Made by a program: the position numbers and the translations under genes
Assembly: GCA_037179385.1 (NCBI GenBank)
Contig: CM074187.1
Span: 14,323,450-14,387,449, forward strand
DNA: 64,000 bases
Origin: Holothuria scabra
Taxonomy: Eukaryota; Echinodermata; Holothuroidea; Aspidochirotida; Holothuriidae
Reading direction: 5' to 3'
In this document: positions 58,904 to 64,000 of the stretch, piece after piece
Layout of the letters: each line of letters starts with the position of its first letter
Position numbering within the stretch: the first letter of the stretch is position 1
Notes under the pieces: generated by a model
Told to the model about the DNA's origin: nothing
What the model saw: the letters and a program-made list of their open reading frames with translations, nothing else
Databases searched by the model: none

Positions 58904-59147
58904 ATATTCCACGCAGTTGTCGCCAGCGTTTATTTTCACTTCATCTCTGCTTTCACAGGTTTCTGTATCTCTTCGGAGATCCGCTGGCGAATAAACAATT
59001 GTGTTCAGCTGGATAGCATCAACTTTGATCTTTTGTTGGGCTTGCGTCAAACGAGAACTAGTGCTGTTCCAAAAAAATTAGGCGCCTGCTCAGGAGGTGA
59101 ATTGCGAGTTGCTTCATCTGTCATTTGAACAAAGGCCAAACCAACTT

Positions 59148-59221
59148 GGCTTCATGGCTCAGTGGTTAGAGCGTCCGCACTAGAAAGCGGGAGGTCCCGA
59201 GTTCGAATCCCGGTGGAGTCA
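59148..59221 (+). tRNA. tRNA-like sequence, probably non-functional or a SINE head
   Basis: A cloverleaf can be drawn: acceptor GGCTTCA/TGGAGTC (seven pairs including G-T), D-arm GCTC...GAGC, anticodon stem TCCGC/GCGGG, a five-base variable region and a T-arm around TTCGAAT with one A-C mismatch. The A-box TGGCTCAGTGG and B-box GTTCGAATCCC are good. The anticodon loop (ACTAGAAA) has eight bases instead of seven, so the anticodon cannot be assigned with confidence. Adjacent (TA)n tracts and retroelement debris make a retroposed or pseudo copy more likely than a working gene. Confidence 0.45.
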
Positions 59222-59269
59222 ACATCGTTTTTTCACCTCAGCCAGATTTTCCAGCTTTACCAATTTGAT

Positions 59270-59316
59270 TTATATATATATATATATTTGTATATATATG
59301 TATATATGTATATATA
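59270..59316. repeat. (TA)n/TATG repeat
   Basis: TA-rich array directly left of the inverted-repeat element at 59317-59789. Confidence 0.85.
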
Positions 59317-59789
59317 CCACTAGATTGAACATTAGGGGGAAATTTGTAAATCTTGAAACGTTAGGGCAAAAGGAAAAACAATAAAATAACATATATATAA
59401 ATATGTTTATATATATGTATGTATATAAATATATATATACCTAATAGTGGAATAAGCGGATATTTTAAGGCAAAATATCAACGTTAGAGGGAAATTACCG
59501 TTAGGGGGGAATTTCCGTTCCCCTTTACGTTTTCACACACTTTTTTAATGAGAATAGGTTAGTGTATAGTAAAATACATATGGTGGTACGTAATGTACCT
59601 AATTACTTCAATTTTGACCAAATTACGGACGCCTATCTGTTAACAAGTACAAGTTATGAACTATTGAATTTACGTACATGTATATGTTTTTCCTTAAAGG
59701 CGAAATATAAAGTTATGTATTTTATTGTTTTTCATTTCGCCTAGACATATCAAGATATACAAATTTCCCCCTAATGTTCAATCACGTGG
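59317..59789. mobile_element. 473-bp palindromic-ended MITE bracketed by (TA)n
   Basis: The left side CCACTAGATTGAACATTAGG and the inverse of the right side match over about 40 bp. After a short gap, they match again through GGAAAAACAATAAAATA (left) and its inverse near 59720-59735, giving arms of about 95 bp. GTTAGGGGGAAATT-like motifs repeat in the interior. TA arrays abut both ends. No coding sequence. Confidence 0.75.
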
Positions 59790-59814
59790 TATATATATAT
59801 ATATATATATAAAG

Positions 59815-61859
<2,045 letters not shown>

Positions 61860-61860
<1 letters not shown>

Positions 61861-62467
61861 TTATTACAAGTTCTCTTCCGACTAAGATCATACACAATTA
61901 CTTATTTTAGCGTTATGTACAAAGTCCTTTAGCCGTTACAAAGTGGAACAAAGGTTTACCAGGTATTACAATTGGAGCAATATATTTCAGTTACCCTTTT
62001 TGGCCGTTAGAGACTCAAAAGTTAAATATTTCCAGTTTCGGTATATTCATCGATTAGTAGTAACAAACTCGTTTTCATGCAAAATCAAACAAAGAGAACT
62101 CCCACTTTGTACTTTCTGTAACGTCGACACCGAAATATTAGAGCATTTATTGGAGACTTTTATTCGTTGTATAAGGTACAATTTTGATTTAAATGAAGAG
62201 GGTATAAGTTTTGGCCCCACAAGTGATGCTAAGCTCCCACTCAACTTCCTTTTATTACGAGCAAAAGATATTGTTTTTAATAGCAAATTAAACCATAAAT
62301 CGCCCAATGTTTCTATTTTTATTCAAAAATTCACAACTTTATTAGAAATGGAGTACTTTATTCTAAGGAAGAACAATAGCGATGCAAGTGCATTATTATT
62401 TCAAGAAACGTTTTGCTTGATCATTTATAATCCTTCTGTTCAATCATACCAACTTCGTTTGATGTAA
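61860..62467 (+). pseudogene. C-terminal part of a Tx1/L1-like LINE ORF2
   Basis: A 174-codon open frame from 61943 reads NIFQLPFLAVRDSKVKYFQF, then YIHRLVVTNSF, then a zinc-knuckle-like CTFCNVDTEILEHLLE segment, then a hydrophobic C-terminal tail with LNFLLLRAKDIVFNSKLNH. This is the conserved region after the reverse transcriptase in L1/Tx1 elements. A preceding piece in another frame (about 61860-61950) has SSLPTKIIHNYLF, a stop, and PLAVTKWNKG, which is the expected sequence just upstream, so at least one frameshift and one stop have occurred. The reverse transcriptase and endonuclease domains are absent, making it a 5'-truncated copy. Confidence 0.78.
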
Positions 62468-64000
62468 TCCCTCTCTAGGTATTTTCTTATGCGTAAAAGA
62501 TAATTGTAATTAAATTGCAAAATATATGTACAATATTATAAATGCTTCTTGGAAGACAGTCATATTCCATGTAATATATAAAGTGTTAGTTTCCTTTATG
62601 GGTGTATTCATGGGAAAGACTACAACATCTATATTGCTGTAAAAGTTGTTTTTTACTGCACAAACTACAAAGCATGATCTTTGTCGTTTTTGTTATTGAT
62701 GAGGGTTTAATTGCCATATTGAAACTCGATTTTACTTTACTTTCCGTTTTGTCTATGCATTATAACTGAATGATCATTTAAAAAATATTGGTTTACTCAA
62801 TAAACGAGATGAAAAGAAATTACTCTGCTTTTAAAGACAATTGTAATAAAATTTTTGTGCCTTCCAGTTATTCTTCCGCTGCTAAAGACAATTACAGCAT
62901 TTTCAGGGAGATGCTAGAGAACTCCCTAGTATAATGTACCATTAAACATTAGAGGTCTTCATTTATGGAGGGATAGTTTACTTGAGTGACATCATGTACG
63001 ACATTCTATCCAGAAGTCATCCCGCGTGCTAGAATGTGTCCCAGAATGCATTGAACTTGCCAATCCTAGGACTGATACACATTTTGCCTTCACAACTTTG
63101 CAAACAATTGTAGAACACTTAACAAACATTTGGCTTAACTAAATCTTTTCCTCTCATAAAGGTGTTAACAATAATGAAGACGACTTTCCTGCTATTTTTT
63201 GCATTTTTGCATTTTTATCAATGCGATATCTCAAACCAAACTGACATTGGCCATGAACATTTGATTCATTTCTTTATCGCTTATCCCCGACTTCACGAAA
63301 TAAAAAAATTGGGTTCTGTCATAACGGAATAGAACGCTCTTGAATCTTCAGATTGTTGTGAATTCTATTACAATAGGAAACACAAATGGAAAGGAAATTC
63401 TAATCAAAACGACGTACCGGTACTTCTCCGCTAAATTGGATCTTTACTGAAACGTGTAGCACAAAAAATGATGACTGCATAACTGCGTAAGCTTCATATG
63501 TTAGCATTATCGTGGATAACCTTTGAAATAATTCGAGATATGAGCTTTTTCAGACTATCTCAAGTCATGGGCCTTCGTAGCGGTATATCGACACTATATA
63601 ACAGGTACAAGGTAGGCCTACAACTAATAGACACATTTACTGGATACCTGTGATTGAAAAGTATTACATGCCTATTACGTGAATCTTCAGGTGACCTATG
63701 ATACCAGAGCTGTATGTTTCGGCTTGAAACTCCACCCTTACTCGAAGTCAAAATCGGTGCTATCTGCTCACTGAAGTCGAGAGGTATGAAAGGGCCATTG
63801 ACTAAAACCATACCCTCGACAAAAGGGTCACCCCGACTAATAATATATATGCTATCCTGTATAAGTCACCGTGGTCCCTTCACTTCCTTTAAATGTAACT
63901 TTCAGTTGGTTAAGAATGCATTGAACTATTTATCAATGGCTCCGTGAGTATTGTAATTACATCAAATATTGTAAAGGCCTACACTGTAATTATGGAATTG
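62468..64000. other. LINE 3' flank and unassigned sequence
   Basis: The first few hundred bases may be LINE 3' untranslated region, although no poly-A tail or target duplication can be fixed. The remainder, including the two overlapping frames around 63560-63947, shows no recognisable domain. Confidence 0.4.

Overview
This is non-coding-rich animal nuclear DNA, most likely from a marine invertebrate. The sequence shows AT-rich introns of several kilobases, splice-bounded single-domain EGF exons, and dense MITEs, hAT-like elements, Penelope-like retroelements (PLEs), a tRNA-derived SINE and long (TA)n tracts. That combination is typical of echinoderms, hemichordates, cephalochordates or cnidarians, but the sequence does not settle which. 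There are no prokaryotic features: no operons, no ribosome binding sites, no long ORFs.

One gene can be supported. It lies on the minus strand, spans at least 50 kb (about 50282 down to 635) and runs off the low-coordinate end. Thirteen exons are visible. In transcript order they are a Thr/Ser/Gly-rich mucin-like exon (49998-50282), one non-calcium-type EGF exon (41145-41279), and eleven calcium-binding EGF exons (37041-36919, 34778-34656, 27305-27183, 26047-25922, 23288-23166, 15538-15416, 14394-14272, 9611-9489, 7069-6947, 2250-2128, 766-635). Every exon has a length divisible by three and is flanked by phase-1 introns, so each can be duplicated or skipped without shifting the frame. The product is inferred to be a large extracellular or membrane-attached modular protein. 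The true N-terminus, signal peptide, C-terminus and any transmembrane segment lie outside the window or were not recognised.

The introns are a graveyard of mobile DNA. Many members of one hAT-like, non-autonomous family (GC-rich ends with G/C tracts, 8-bp target duplications) can be delimited from both ends: 1535-1730, 8420-8703, 19030-20396, 29033-31680, 30001-30901, 35455-35621, 39067-40471, 46192-49057 and 46615-46889. Two piggyBac-like MITEs (934-1181 and 46595-47128) share sequence. The second carries a hAT-like insert and itself lies inside a larger hAT-like element. Other elements are a CACTG-ended 1.35-kb element (3084-4431), a PIF/Harbinger-like element (16511-17481), small inverted-repeat elements (10414-10530, 15769-15990, 32497-32999, 59317-59789) and several copies of a tRNA-derived SINE.

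The region from 27.6 to 32.3 kb holds two decayed Penelope-like fragments. One is split by a hAT-like element that is itself split by another. The region upstream of the visible gene (50.3-64 kb) contains another decayed PLE (about 56520-58760) with a hammerhead-ribozyme-like motif at its 3' end, a PLE 5' fragment (59815-60287) with a second, more degenerate motif, (TA)n blocks, a tRNA-like sequence, and the C-terminal part of a Tx1/L1-like LINE (about 61860-62467). No intact transposase or reverse transcriptase remains.
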